Shown: positions 35,840 to 44,267 of the stretch, in pieces | Layout of the letters: the number at the start of each line of letters is the position of its first letter | Position numbering within the stretch: the first letter of the stretch is position 1 | NCBI RefSeq assembly: GCF_000166135.1 | Contig: NC_014666.1 | Coordinates: forward strand, 372,001-436,000 | DNA: 64,000 bases | DNA from: Pseudofrankia inefficax | Lineage (GTDB): Bacteria; Actinomycetota; Actinomycetes; Frankiales; Frankiaceae | Reading direction: 5' to 3' | Notes under the pieces: generated by a model | Told to the model about the DNA's origin: nothing | Databases searched by the model: none | Seen by the model: only the letters and a program-made list of their open reading frames with translations | Position numbers and translations under genes: made by a program

Positions 35840-37345
35840 TCACGGGGCCGGAACCAGGCCGTGGAACGAGCCGAGAATCGTCGGAACCACGCCGAGCAAC
35901 AGGAACGCTGGCAGGAAGCACAGGCCGAGCGGGGCGACGGCCGCGACACCGGCCCGACGAGCCGCGCCGATCGCCTCGTCGTGGGACTGCGCGCGGGCCC
36001 GGGAGGCGATGCTGGTGAGCGCGTCGGCAAGCCGGGCGCCGCTGCTCTCCACCCGGCCAAGCGCTTGCGCCGCGGCCGCCAGCGGCTGCCCACGGCCTGT
36101 GCCGCGATGGCCCGTCACTCGACGCAACGGCCCGGGGAACGGCCCGGGTGGTCCCTGGCCGGCCGCTATCAGCCGGGTGGTCGTGTGGCCGGCAGGCGCG
36201 CCGAGCCGGAGGCCTCGGGCGGTCGCCCGCAGCTCGGCGCCGAGCGGTCCGCCGACGCCGTCCCCGGTCGCCTCCAGCGCCGCAGGGACCGTCGCTCCCG
36301 CCACCAGGCAGGCGGCGACGAGGTCGAGGGCCAGCGGCAGGTCGGCCAGGAGCCGTTCCCGTCGCGCCCGATCCGGATCGGTGCGCATCCCCGCGCCGAC
36401 CAGCGCGGCGACCGCCCCGGTGGCCAGCAGCACCCCGAACCCACGCTGGCCGTGGCTCACGAGCGCCGCCGCGCCCGCGCACAGCCCACCGGCCGCGATG
36501 ACCAGCGCGATTGGCCGGCCTGGCCGTCGGCCGGCGGAGCTGGGCGGGCGCCGAGACTGATCGGTGCCGGACCGCCGTGGCCGTCTGCCGGGCGCGGCCC
36601 TCCGCCCAGGCCGGAAGGAGGCAGCCGACGCGCCTCCGGATGACAGCGACCGACGATGGGACGCCTGATCGGCCCACCTTGTCGGCGGCTCGGCCCGTCG
36701 CGCGACCCGGTCGCCGGTCCAGCGCAGCCACCGCAGGCCCAGGAGGTCGAGCAGCACCCCGCCGGCCAGGCAGGCCGAGCCGGCCGACGTGCCCAGCAGG
36801 ACGTGCACCGGTCCGGCGCCCAGCAGGGCCGCGAATCCGAGGCCGACCAGCGGCAGCCCGGCCACCAGCCGCCCGGACGACCGTGGCCCGGCCAGCGCTG
36901 CGGCCAGTTCACCGGCCCGTCGAGCGTCCGCCTGGGCCTGCCCGGCCAGCGCCCGGGCGACCGGCGCGAGTCGAGCCCCGCCCGCCCGGCAGACCTGCAA
37001 CGCGATCCCCAGCTGCCGCAGCATGGGCGTCCGGCAGCCGGCGAGTAGTCCGGCCGGGTCCGTCCCGGCCGCCAGCCCGGCGGCCACCGCGTCCAGCTCG
37101 CCGTCGCGGGACGCGGACGGTCCGGTCGCGGTTTCGACGGGCCCGGTGCCGGCCGCGCGGGACGCCGTGACCGCCGAGCGCAGGGCCACGGCCGGCTCCG
37201 CCCCGGCGTCGAGCTCGGCCGCGAAGGCCACCAGCAGATCCTCGGCGACGGCACGGTCGTCGGCCGATCGCCAGCGCCGCGCGGCTCGCCGCGCCGACCG
37301 GACGGCCGAGACCAGGACGACGATGCCGAGCGCCACGGCGATCAC
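35840..37345 (-). CDS. TadB-TadC fusion (tandem T2SSF domains)
   Basis: The 501-residue membrane protein contains two type II secretion F domains. The first (about 35-170) has AAELDAGAEPAVALRSA and LGIALQVCRAGGARLAPVA. The second (about 340-490) has ADLPLALDLVAACLVAGATV and ends with LCFLPAFLLLGVVPTILGSF. Hydrophobic pairs and an Arg/Pro-rich linker lie between. In most tad loci TadB and TadC are separate inner-membrane platform proteins that work with the TadA ATPase; here they are one chain. The GTG start overlaps the tadA stop (GTGA). Confidence 0.85.
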   Translation of the reverse strand: MIAVALGIVVLVSAVRSARRAARRWRSADDRAVAEDLLVAFAAELDAGAEPAVALRSAVTASRAAGTGPVETATGPSASRDGELDAVAAGLAAGTDPAGLLAGCRTPMLRQLGIALQVCRAGGARLAPVARALAGQAQADARRAGELAAALAGPRSSGRLVAGLPLVGLGFAALLGAGPVHVLLGTSAGSACLAGGVLLDLLGLRWLRWTGDRVARRAEPPTRWADQASHRRSLSSGGASAASFRPGRRAAPGRRPRRSGTDQSRRPPSSAGRRPGRPIALVIAAGGLCAGAAALVSHGQRGFGVLLATGAVAALVGAGMRTDPDRARRERLLADLPLALDLVAACLVAGATVPAALEATGDGVGGPLGAELRATARGLRLGAPAGHTTTRLIAAGQGPPGPFPGPLRRVTGHRGTGRGQPLAAAAQALGRVESSGARLADALTSIASRARAQSHDEAIGAARRAGVAAVAPLGLCFLPAFLLLGVVPTILGSFHGLVPAP

Positions 37346-38589
37346 GAGGCGGCCCCGAACGGGGGCGGCAGGGTTACGCCGCGGTCGCGCAGCAGGTCAC
37401 GCAGCGCGGACAGGCCGTCGGCCGCCAGCAGGGCGCCCGGCCAACCGTTTCCCGCCGGAGCCGTGACCAACGCGGGCCGGACCCGCACGAGACCGTCCGA
37501 CTCGGTGCGCAGCACGCCGATCGCGGCGACGGCCCGCCGCCCGCCGCTGTCCCGACGCAGGTGGACGGTCACCTGTACGGCCGCCGCCAGCTGGCTGTGG
37601 ACCGCCGCCCGGGACAGGCCGGCGAGCGCGCCAAGCGCCTCGACCCGTGCGGGCAGCGCCCCGGCGGCGTTCGCGTGAATGGTCGTCAGGCCGCCGTCAT
37701 GGCCGGTGTTGAAGGCGACCAGCAGGTCGAGCACCTCCGGGCCGCGGACCTCGCCGACGACCAGCCGGTCCGGCCGCATCCGCAGTGCCTGGCGGACCAG
37801 GTCCCGCTGGGTGATCGCGCCGGCTCCCTCGATGTTCGCGGGCCGGCCCTGCAGCCGGACCAGGTTCTCCCGCGCGAGCACCAGCTCGGAGGTGTCCTCG
37901 ACGATGACGACCCGTTCCGCGGGGTGCGCACAGCCGAGCAGCGCCGCGAGCAGCGTCGTCTTGCCGGTGCCCGTGCCGCCGGTGACCACGACCGCGAGCC
38001 GGCCGGCGACCAGCGCCCGCAGTACCCCAGGCAGCGCGACGTCCTGCCCGTCGACGCACTCGGTGAGGGTGAGCGGCACCCGGCGCGGCCGGCGCAGCGA
38101 CAGGCAGGTCCCGTCGGCCGCCACCGGGGCCAGCACCGCGTGCAGCCGGCTGCCGTCCGGCAGGCGGGCGTCGGCGAACGGCGCGGCCGCGTCGAGGCGC
38201 CGGCCGGCCGCGGCGGCGAGCCGGGTCGCGAGCCGCCGGACCGCCTCCTCGTCGGCGAAGCGGACCTCGGTTCGCTCCAGGCCGGCTCCGCGGTCGACCC
38301 AGACTCGGGCCGGGCCGTTGACCAGCACGTCCGTCACGTCCGGGTCCGCGAGCAGCGCCTCCAACGGGCCGGTGCCGAGCAGCTCGGCGGTGACGGCCCG
38401 CCGGGCGGCCTCCTGATCGGCCGCGGGCAGCGGCCCGGCGACCTGGGCCAGGGCTCGGGCGACGTCCGCGGGCGTCGGCGGGTGTGCCGTGTCGGTCAGC
38501 CGGTCGCGCACCGCGTCGACCAGGGGCGGGCCCGCGGCAAGCGCGGCGGCCGGGATCCGCGCGGTGCGGGTGGTGGGGGCAGGGGGCAT
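37342..38589 (-). CDS. tadA: Flp pilus assembly ATPase TadA (CpaF)
   Basis: The 415-residue secretion ATPase of the TadA/CpaF type powers Flp pilus assembly at the inner membrane. The N-terminal domain has DVLVNGPARVWVDRGAGLE. The ATPase core has Walker A GGTGTGKTTL (Lys210), the Asp box RVVIVEDTSEL, and MRPDRLVVGEVRGPEVLDLL followed by NTGHDGGLTTIHANAA with the His box. It is first in the tad operon. A preceding septum-site-like gene, found upstream of tadA in some relatives, is absent here. Confidence 0.95.
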   Translation of the reverse strand: MPPAPTTRTARIPAAALAAGPPLVDAVRDRLTDTAHPPTPADVARALAQVAGPLPAADQEAARRAVTAELLGTGPLEALLADPDVTDVLVNGPARVWVDRGAGLERTEVRFADEEAVRRLATRLAAAAGRRLDAAAPFADARLPDGSRLHAVLAPVAADGTCLSLRRPRRVPLTLTECVDGQDVALPGVLRALVAGRLAVVVTGGTGTGKTTLLAALLGCAHPAERVVIVEDTSELVLARENLVRLQGRPANIEGAGAITQRDLVRQALRMRPDRLVVGEVRGPEVLDLLVAFNTGHDGGLTTIHANAAGALPARVEALGALAGLSRAAVHSQLAAAVQVTVHLRRDSGGRRAVAAIGVLRTESDGLVRVRPALVTAPAGNGWPGALLAADGLSALRDLLRDRGVTLPPPFGAAS

Positions 38590-38802
38590 GGCACCCGCGT
38601 CCCTTCGGTCCGGAGGGCGAGTTCCCGCCTACCGTGCCCCAGCGAGCGCCCTGTGGATGAACGTCATCCACAGGCGCCTGATGCGCTACAAGGGAGGGTT
38701 GACCGCGGCCCGCTGATCATGGACGGGCGGCTGTTCGCGACGACGCGGCCGGGATCACACCATCGCGCCGACGGTCGGGAGCGAGCCGGCCGCATCCGCG
38801 TG

Positions 38803-38830
38803 GGCGCCGATCTCCGTCGAGATCGGCGCC
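38803..38830. terminator. 12-bp hairpin with CGTC loop
   Basis: GGCGCCGATCTC (38803-38814) and its exact inverse (38819-38830) enclose CGTC. It lies just beyond repeat copy B on the minus strand, so transcripts of the Fic-like gene meet both structures. It could also be a dyad operator in front of tadA. Confidence 0.6.
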
Positions 38831-38852
38831 GTCCGCGGCGTCGCCTGCCGGT

Positions 38853-38929
38853 TTGATCGCCGATTTGGCCCTCGCCTGGCTGTGATCAGGGCTTTTCTAC
38901 GACCACCCGAGGGCCAAGACGACGATCAT
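38853..38929. repeat. 77-bp palindromic intergenic element, copy B
   Basis: The arms 38853-38873 and 38909-38929 match in inverted orientation at 17 of 21 positions around a 35-base centre. The right arm ends in GATCAT as in copies A and C. The centre shares TGG near its left and ACGACCA near its right with the other copies. It lies between two same-strand genes. Confidence 0.8.
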
Positions 38930-38970
38930 GAGCCCGAAGGCGGTGGGTGGTTGGCCGGGTTGGTGGGGCG

Positions 38971-39843
38971 CTAGGACGCCGCCCGGCTGATCGCTTCGCA
39001 GACAGCGAGGGACTCGCGGGCGCCGAGCTCGGTGGCGCGGGCGCAGTGCAGCAGCCAGGCGCGCAGGCCGTCGGCGCCTCCGTGGACGTACCCGGCCGCG
39101 GCGGTCCGGTAGTCGGCGACGCCGTCGCCATCGACGCCGGCCTCCAGATGGCCCACGTCGGTGGCGGTGACCGCCTTGGGGTCCAGCCCGCGGCCGATGA
39201 GCACCAGCCGGGCGGCAGCTCGGCCGATCATCCCGTCCAGGCTCCCGAACGGCCGCAGCGCGAGGAGCTCGCCGTGCACGATCGCGCTGACGACGATCGC
39301 GGGTGCCGTCGTCTTCTCGACCAGGAGGCCGACCAGGCCGTCCAGCCGGGCCGACACCTCGGCCGGGCCGGGTGGTGTACCCAGCCCGAGTGGGTCGGCG
39401 GCGGACGCGTCGGCGCGCGGCCGGCCGAGCTCGCCGTCGGGGACGATGCCCCGGCCGAGCAGGGTGTGCATGCGGGCCAACGCCTGCCGCGGGGCCCGCT
39501 CCCAGGCGCCGGCCAGGCTGCCCAGCTCCGCGTACAGCCGGACCGCGCCCAGCGTCACCGCCAGCTCGTCCCCGCCCTGGGCCGCCGACTCGCCGGCGGT
39601 CAGCCGGGCCCGCAGCGTCTCGAGGCCGAGGTCGTGGCCCTCCAGGGCGGCGCTGGCCCGGGCGGAGCGCAACGACGCCTCGGCCGTCACCTCGGCGCTC
39701 TGCCGGCGCAACACCCGGTGGCGCAACAGGGTGTCCACGGCCGAACGGGCCGTCGTGACGGCCTCGGCGACGCCGGGCAGGGCGGCGACCCGGGCGAACG
39801 GGTCGAGCGCGGGACCGGCCTGGGTGCTGGGCGCTGTCGACAC
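38971..39843 (-). CDS. Fic-fold protein with degenerate active site
   Basis: The 290-residue protein has the Fic fold. The inhibitory helix motif (S/T)xxxE(G/N) is present as S64-AAL-E68-G69. The catalytic loop, normally HPFxDGNGRxxR, reads R197-PFGSLDGMIGR with the essential His replaced by Arg and the GNGR lost. AMP transfer is therefore unlikely, although the fold appears intact (IVVSAIVHGELLALRPF). Relatives are encoded near tad and bldG in other actinomycetes, annotated as Fic family or oxidoreductase. The GTG at 39843 begins the conserved protein; the frame is open to 40062. Confidence 0.8.
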   Translation of the reverse strand: MSTAPSTQAGPALDPFARVAALPGVAEAVTTARSAVDTLLRHRVLRRQSAEVTAEASLRSARASAALEGHDLGLETLRARLTAGESAAQGGDELAVTLGAVRLYAELGSLAGAWERAPRQALARMHTLLGRGIVPDGELGRPRADASAADPLGLGTPPGPAEVSARLDGLVGLLVEKTTAPAIVVSAIVHGELLALRPFGSLDGMIGRAAARLVLIGRGLDPKAVTATDVGHLEAGVDGDGVADYRTAAAGYVHGGADGLRAWLLHCARATELGARESLAVCEAISRAAS

Positions 39844-40044
39844 CCGGCCGACGCTACACCGGCCCTGCCGACGGCTCGGCCGGGCGCGAACCCCGCCACA
39901 TAACGGCCCACTTATCGCTACGCGCCGCGCTCGGGCGTCGCTGCCGGCACACTCGACGTGGGGCGGGAAGTCCGGGGGCGCGGGTGGCCGCCGGACCCAG
40001 GGGCAGGCGCGGTGCCGACAACCGCGGGGATGTGGGAGGGACCT

Positions 40045-40650
40045 GTGGCGGTGTTCGGACACGGCGATCGGCGCCTGGGGCGGGACGCGTCCCTGGGTGA
40101 GCTGGTCGCGCTCGCGACCAAGGACGTGTCGCTGCTCGTCCGCCAGGAGATCGAGCTGGCCAAGGCAGAGGTGGGGCGCCAGGTGGCGTCGGCCGCGGTG
40201 GGCATCGGGCTGCTCGGTGTCGCGGCCGGCCTGGTGCTGGGCGCGCTGCTCGCTCTGATGATCTTCTTCGGTGAGCTGTTCGCCTGGCTGGGCCTGGAGC
40301 GGTTCTGGGCCTTCCTGCTGACGGCCGGGCTGTTGTTCGTGCTCGCCGGGGTGTTGGCGCTGCTGGCGGCCCTTCGCCTGCGCAAGCTACAGCCGCCGCG
40401 CCGGACCGTTGCCTCGGTCCGTGAGGACGTCGCCCTGTTGCGCCACGCGACGGGCGGCGCGGGCGACGCCAGGGGCGGGTCCCCGGCGAAGTCGGGCCCC
40501 CCAACCGGGCAGACGACCCCGGTAGGGGCCGAGACACGCTCGGCCAGGCCGGTCGTCGCGCCGATCCCGCAGTCCCGGGACGCCGCCCCGCCGGCCGGCC
40601 GCCGGCCCGCCGAGTTCGACCGGCCCGGGGCCGTCGAGCCGCGCGCCTGA
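40045..40650 (+). CDS. Phage-holin-superfamily (Holin-X-like) membrane protein
   Basis: The 201-residue protein has the pattern of actinobacterial PHA/holin-like Phage_holin_3_6 proteins. It has an amphipathic LGELVALATKDVSLLVRQEIELAKAEVG segment and then two membrane helices (about 52-78 and 84-112). A charged segment with a Pro-rich tail follows. Such proteins are chromosomal, not phage genes, and their role is unknown. GTG 40045 has GGGAGGG (40034-40040) upstream. It stands between the Fic-like protein (divergent) and an epoxide hydrolase (same strand). Confidence 0.82.
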   Translation: MAVFGHGDRRLGRDASLGELVALATKDVSLLVRQEIELAKAEVGRQVASAAVGIGLLGVAAGLVLGALLALMIFFGELFAWLGLERFWAFLLTAGLLFVLAGVLALLAALRLRKLQPPRRTVASVREDVALLRHATGGAGDARGGSPAKSGPPTGQTTPVGAETRSARPVVAPIPQSRDAAPPAGRRPAEFDRPGAVEPRA

Positions 40651-40774
40651 GCCGTCGAGCGGCCCGTTACCGGCGGGTGAGCGTCCCGGCCGGCGACGCC
40701 GGATCCACCGGTCAGCGGGCCTCCGGCGGCGACCGGCCGGACCAGCGGCCGCCCGGTCTGCGATTCTCGTGGGA

Positions 40775-41698
40775 ATGGACGAGGCCGCACCGGATCCCGC
40801 CAGCGTCCTGATCGACGGGCCCTGGCGGCATCGCGACGTCTCCGCGAACGGCACCCGGCTGCACGTGGCCGAGCTGGGCCAGGGGCCGTTGGTGCTGCTG
40901 CTGCACGGATTTCCGCAGTTCTGGTGGGCCTGGCGCCACCAGCTGGTGGCGCTCGCCGCAGCCGGTTACCGGGTTGTCGCGCCGGACCTGCGCGGCTACG
41001 GCGCCAGCGACAAGCCGCCTCGGGGCTACGACGCCTTCACGCTCGCCGACGACGTCGCCGGGCTGATCCGCGCGCTGGGGGAGCGCGACGCGGTCCTGGT
41101 CGGCCACGACTGGGGCGGGCTCGCCAGCTGGACGGCGGCGGCGGTCTGGCCGCGCCAGGTCCGCCGGATCGCCGTTCTCGGGATGCCCCACCCGCTGCGG
41201 ATTCGGCACGAGTACGCCGTCGACCCGCGCGGGCAGGGCCTCGCCGGCGCGCACCTGTTCGGCTTCCAGCTGCCCTGGCGCCCGGAGCGCCAGCTCGTCG
41301 CCGACGACGCGGCCCGGGTCGGCGGCTACCTGCGCGCCTGGGGCGGTCCCGGTTTCCCCAGCGACGACGAGGACCGGCGGTACCGGGCGGCGATGCGGAT
41401 CCCGGGGGTGGCGCACAGCTCGCTGGAGTACCACCGCTGGGTGTTCCGGTCGCTGTTCCGGCCGGACGGGGCCCGGTTCGCCCAGGCGCTGCGCCGGGCG
41501 GTGAACTGCCCGGTGCTGCACCTGCACGGCGGCGCCGACCCGTTCCTGCTGCCGGACACCGCGCAGGGCTCGGGCCGCTTCGTCAGCGGGCCCTACGCCT
41601 GGCAGTTGCTGCCAGGCGTAGGGCATTTCCTGCCCGAGGAGGCGCCTGACCAGGTCAGCGACGTCCTGCTGCGCTGGCTGGACGCCCCGACGCCCTGA
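40775..41698 (+). CDS. Alpha/beta hydrolase, epoxide-hydrolase type
   Basis: The 307-residue cytosolic hydrolase has the oxyanion segment HGFPQFWWAWR. The nucleophile Asp112 lies in VGHDWGG, a pattern of epoxide hydrolases and dehalogenases. His284 in PGVGHFLPEE is the general base, with an acid in between. The substrate is likely an epoxide or haloalkane, but many members remain unassigned. The ATG at 40775 was chosen over GTG 40769. A perfect 15-bp inverted repeat lies in the codons just before the catalytic His. Confidence 0.9.
   Translation: MDEAAPDPASVLIDGPWRHRDVSANGTRLHVAELGQGPLVLLLHGFPQFWWAWRHQLVALAAAGYRVVAPDLRGYGASDKPPRGYDAFTLADDVAGLIRALGERDAVLVGHDWGGLASWTAAAVWPRQVRRIAVLGMPHPLRIRHEYAVDPRGQGLAGAHLFGFQLPWRPERQLVADDAARVGGYLRAWGGPGFPSDDEDRRYRAAMRIPGVAHSSLEYHRWVFRSLFRPDGARFAQALRRAVNCPVLHLHGGADPFLLPDTAQGSGRFVSGPYAWQLLPGVGHFLPEEAPDQVSDVLLRWLDAPTP
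41591..41623. repeat. Perfect 15-bp inverted repeat inside the epoxide-hydrolase gene
   Basis: CCCTACGCCTGGCAG (41591-41605) is followed after TTG by its exact inverse (41609-41623). It encodes PYAWQLLPGVGH, close to the 3' end of the gene. Confidence 0.85.
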
Positions 41699-42880
41699 TC
41701 AGCGGCAACCGCTGGTGCTGACGGGAGTGGTCGCGGTCGCGGCGGCCTGTGCCGAGGCGTTGACCTCATCGGCGGTCAGCGCGTAGCCGGTGTCGTTGTC
41801 GTCGGTGGCCGCCGCGAAGATCACGCCGTAGACCGTTCCCGAGGCCGACAGCAGCGGGCCGCCCGAGTTGCCCGGCAGGACCGTGCCCCGGATGGCGAAG
41901 ATGTCCCGCAGGACGCTGCCGCGCGAGTAGATGTCCGGCGCCTTGGCCTCCTGCCGGTCACGGATGCGGGCCGCGACCATCTGGTACGGCCCGTCCTCCG
42001 GATAGCCGGCGATGACCGCGCTGTCGTCGGCGCCTCCGTCGGGCGAGCTCTGCAGCCGCAGCGGCGCCCGGTTGAGGTCCGGAACGTAGAGCACCGCGAT
42101 GTCACGCGCCGGGTCGAACAGCACCACCCGGGCCGGGAGCTGCCGGCCACCGACCTCGACGGCCGGCTCCCGGACGCCGGCGACGACGTGGGCGTTGGTC
42201 ATGACGTGCTGCGGGGCGAAGACGAAGCCACTGCCCTCGATCTGACGGGAGCAGGAGGGCGCGATCCCGCGGACCTTCAGCACGCTCGCCGCCGCGTCGA
42301 GCACCGCCGGGTTCTGCACGACGGTCGGGTCGGGCGGGTCGGTCGCGACGATCGAGCCGCCGCCGATGCCGGAGAACACCGCGGGGAAGCCGCTCCCGTC
42401 GGCGAGCCTGCGCAGGCTGGAGAACGCGTCCCGCACGGCCGACGGCATGCCGGCGTCGACCGTCGTCAGCACGGCGGAGCCGCGGACCTCGCGGGCCGCG
42501 GTCGGGTAGGGCGAGCGCTCCACCGCGGTCGCCAGCAGCCAGGCGACCAGGAGCACCGAGAGGCCAGCCAGCACCGCGCCGGCGAGCGAGTCCACGGTCT
42601 CCCCTGGCCGCCAGGTGAGCCGGCTGCGCAGCGCGACCCCGGCGGCCGTGCCGGCGACCTGGCCGAGGCAGGCGAGCACGATGACGACGGCCAGCGCGAT
42701 CAGCGCGCCGTGCTGGCGCTGTCCGATCAGCTGGGCGAACGGGTAGGCGATCTGCGCGCCGATCATGCCGCCGCCGAGGAAGCCGACGAAGGACAGCGCG
42801 CCCACCAGGAAGCCCTGGCGGTAGCCGGAGGCCGCGAAGAGCAGCGCGACGAGCAGCAGGATGACGTCGAGGAGGTTCAT
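41699..42880 (-). CDS. MarP-like membrane serine protease
   Basis: The 393-residue protein matches MarP (Rv3671c), a membrane protease that helps mycobacteria survive acid and oxidative stress. The N-terminal half is a CvpA-like domain with four membrane helices (about 1-125). The periplasmic half is a trypsin-like domain with His231 (TNAHVV), Asp260 (ARDIAVLYV) and Ser339 (GNSGGPLL). Two Cys near the domain boundaries could form a redox disulfide, as in MarP. It starts the operon that continues with the cupredoxin, Nudix and nth genes in reverse order. Confidence 0.92.
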   Translation of the reverse strand: MNLLDVILLLVALLFAASGYRQGFLVGALSFVGFLGGGMIGAQIAYPFAQLIGQRQHGALIALAVVIVLACLGQVAGTAAGVALRSRLTWRPGETVDSLAGAVLAGLSVLLVAWLLATAVERSPYPTAAREVRGSAVLTTVDAGMPSAVRDAFSSLRRLADGSGFPAVFSGIGGGSIVATDPPDPTVVQNPAVLDAAASVLKVRGIAPSCSRQIEGSGFVFAPQHVMTNAHVVAGVREPAVEVGGRQLPARVVLFDPARDIAVLYVPDLNRAPLRLQSSPDGGADDSAVIAGYPEDGPYQMVAARIRDRQEAKAPDIYSRGSVLRDIFAIRGTVLPGNSGGPLLSASGTVYGVIFAAATDDNDTGYALTADEVNASAQAAATATTPVSTSGCR

Positions 42881-42921
42881 CTAGTTCGTGGTCGTCCCGG
42901 GGTCGTCGAGGGCGCGCCGGG

Positions 42922-43395
42922 TCAGCCGACGTGCAGCGTTGCGGACATGCTTGGGTGCAGCGTGCAGATCACCGGGTAGTCGCCCGGTTCGGTGACCGCG
43001 AACGTCACCGACTGGGTCGACCCGGCGCCGATGATGTCCGTGCGCGCCGCCGGGATCTTCGGAATGACGAAGTCGTGGGACGCGGAGCCTCTCGCCACCG
43101 TGAAGTCGACCCTGATCTTGCCGGGTCTCGCCTCCAGGGTGCTGACGTCGAAGCGCAGGTCCGCGAGGCCGGTGACCTGAAAGACCTGGACGTCGCCCGA
43201 CATCGTCGGCGTCTCGATCGCGACGACCTTGGGCGCGACCGGCTCCTTGGCCGCGCAGCCCGCGGCCGTCACGCCCAGTGCCAGTGCCGCGGCGATGGCC
43301 ACGCGCCGGCCCCTCTGGACGCTGCCAGGACCTTCGCCAATGGGGCCGCCATGGAGCCGTGCCACGGTGTCCGAGCTGTTCCAGGCCCTGCTCAC
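42922..43395 (-). CDS. Cupredoxin-domain lipoprotein-like protein
   Basis: The 157-residue exported protein has a signal peptide (RRVAIAAALALGVTAAGC) with a possible but imperfect lipobox at Cys. It is followed by a plastocyanin-like domain. Type 1 copper ligands are likely His107 (SHDF), Cys144, His147 and Met150 (CTLHPSM). This suggests electron transfer or copper binding outside the membrane. GTG 43395 has GGAAGG upstream and overlaps the 3' end of the Nudix gene by four bases. Confidence 0.8.
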   Translation of the reverse strand: MSRAWNSSDTVARLHGGPIGEGPGSVQRGRRVAIAAALALGVTAAGCAAKEPVAPKVVAIETPTMSGDVQVFQVTGLADLRFDVSTLEARPGKIRVDFTVARGSASHDFVIPKIPAARTDIIGAGSTQSVTFAVTEPGDYPVICTLHPSMSATLHVG

Positions 43396-44267
43396 GCCGC
43401 CGACCCTTCCTCGGTGGAGTCGGCACCGGTCCCGGTGCCGACCGGGCCGCCGTCTGGCGCGCTGGCCGGCGCGGGGACGCCCAGATCCCGTACCGGTAGG
43501 TCGGCCGGGTCGATCTCGCCTGGGCCGGCCTCGGGCAGCTGGGCCGCCGACAGGGCGATCGACGCGTTGACGGTCGCGTCCTCGACCGGTGGCCCCTCGC
43601 CCCACGGCCGCTCCAGGCCGGCGAGGCGCAGCAGCGCGTCGAGGATGCCCGCCGTGAAGCCCCAGACCGTGGCCGTCAGGCCGGCGACCCGGAACGCGGG
43701 GCTCGGCAGCGCGGTGCGTGGGTGGCTCAGCCGCACCCGGTTCGCCGGGTCGACCAGCTCCGCGATCGGCACTCTGGCGACGGCGGACGTCTCTCCCGCG
43801 TCGACGGCGAAGACCCGCGACGGCACCCGCCACCAGGCCAGCACCGGGGTGACCAGGTAGTTGCTGTGCGGGACGTAGAGCGGCGGGCCGACGCCCAGGA
43901 TGTCGACGCCGGCCGGATCGAGGCCGACCTCCTCGCGGGCCTCGCGCAGCGCGGTCTCGGCCGGCGAGCCGTCGCTCGGGTCGGAACCGCCACCTGGGAA
44001 GGCCGGCTGACCCGCGTGTTTGCGCAGGTCGGCGGACCGCTCCAGCAGTAGCACCTCGGTGCCGCGCTCGCCGGCGCCGAACAGGATGAGCACGGCGGCG
44101 GGCCGGGCGTGCGAGGGCGGCCCCGGCCAGTCCTCCGGGTGGAACGACAGCCCGCCGTCGGCGACCGTCGCGACCACCGCCGTCAGCCAGCCGGGCGGCC
44201 CGTCCGCGGGCTGCTCGGCCGGATCAGGCTGCTCGGTCGGATCAGGCCCGCCGTCGGGTCCGGTCAT
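43392..44267 (-). CDS. Nudix hydrolase, CoA pyrophosphatase type
   Basis: The 291-residue enzyme has a Nudix box [12 protein letters not shown] followed by [13 protein letters not shown]. The upstream AGQPAFPGG segment is of the CoA-hydrolysing NUDT7/8 pattern. It probably cleaves CoA or related nucleotide-diphosphate compounds in the cytosol. The C-terminal 50 residues are Pro/Gly/Asp-rich. The ATG at 44267 overlaps the nth stop (ATGA), and the gene's end overlaps the cupredoxin start. The same neighbours (nth, Nudix, MarP) are found around crp in many actinomycetes. Confidence 0.9.
   Translation of the reverse strand: MTGPDGGPDPTEQPDPAEQPADGPPGWLTAVVATVADGGLSFHPEDWPGPPSHARPAAVLILFGAGERGTEVLLLERSADLRKHAGQPAFPGGGSDPSDGSPAETALREAREEVGLDPAGVDILGVGPPLYVPHSNYLVTPVLAWWRVPSRVFAVDAGETSAVARVPIAELVDPANRVRLSHPRTALPSPAFRVAGLTATVWGFTAGILDALLRLAGLERPWGEGPPVEDATVNASIALSAAQLPEAGPGEIDPADLPVRDLGVPAPASAPDGGPVGTGTGADSTEEGSAA

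Larger units (their letters stand above)
38590..38970. other. Gene-free region between the Fic-like gene and tadA
   Basis: These 381 bases carry two strong inverted structures: copy B of the 77-bp element (38853-38929) and a 12-bp hairpin (38803-38830). The remainder should hold the tadA promoter. No coding sequence is supported. Confidence 0.6.

Noticed and set aside
40045-40650. Prophage remnant suggested by the holin-like protein
   Set aside because: The protein belongs to a chromosomal actinobacterial holin-superfamily group and no other phage gene is nearby.
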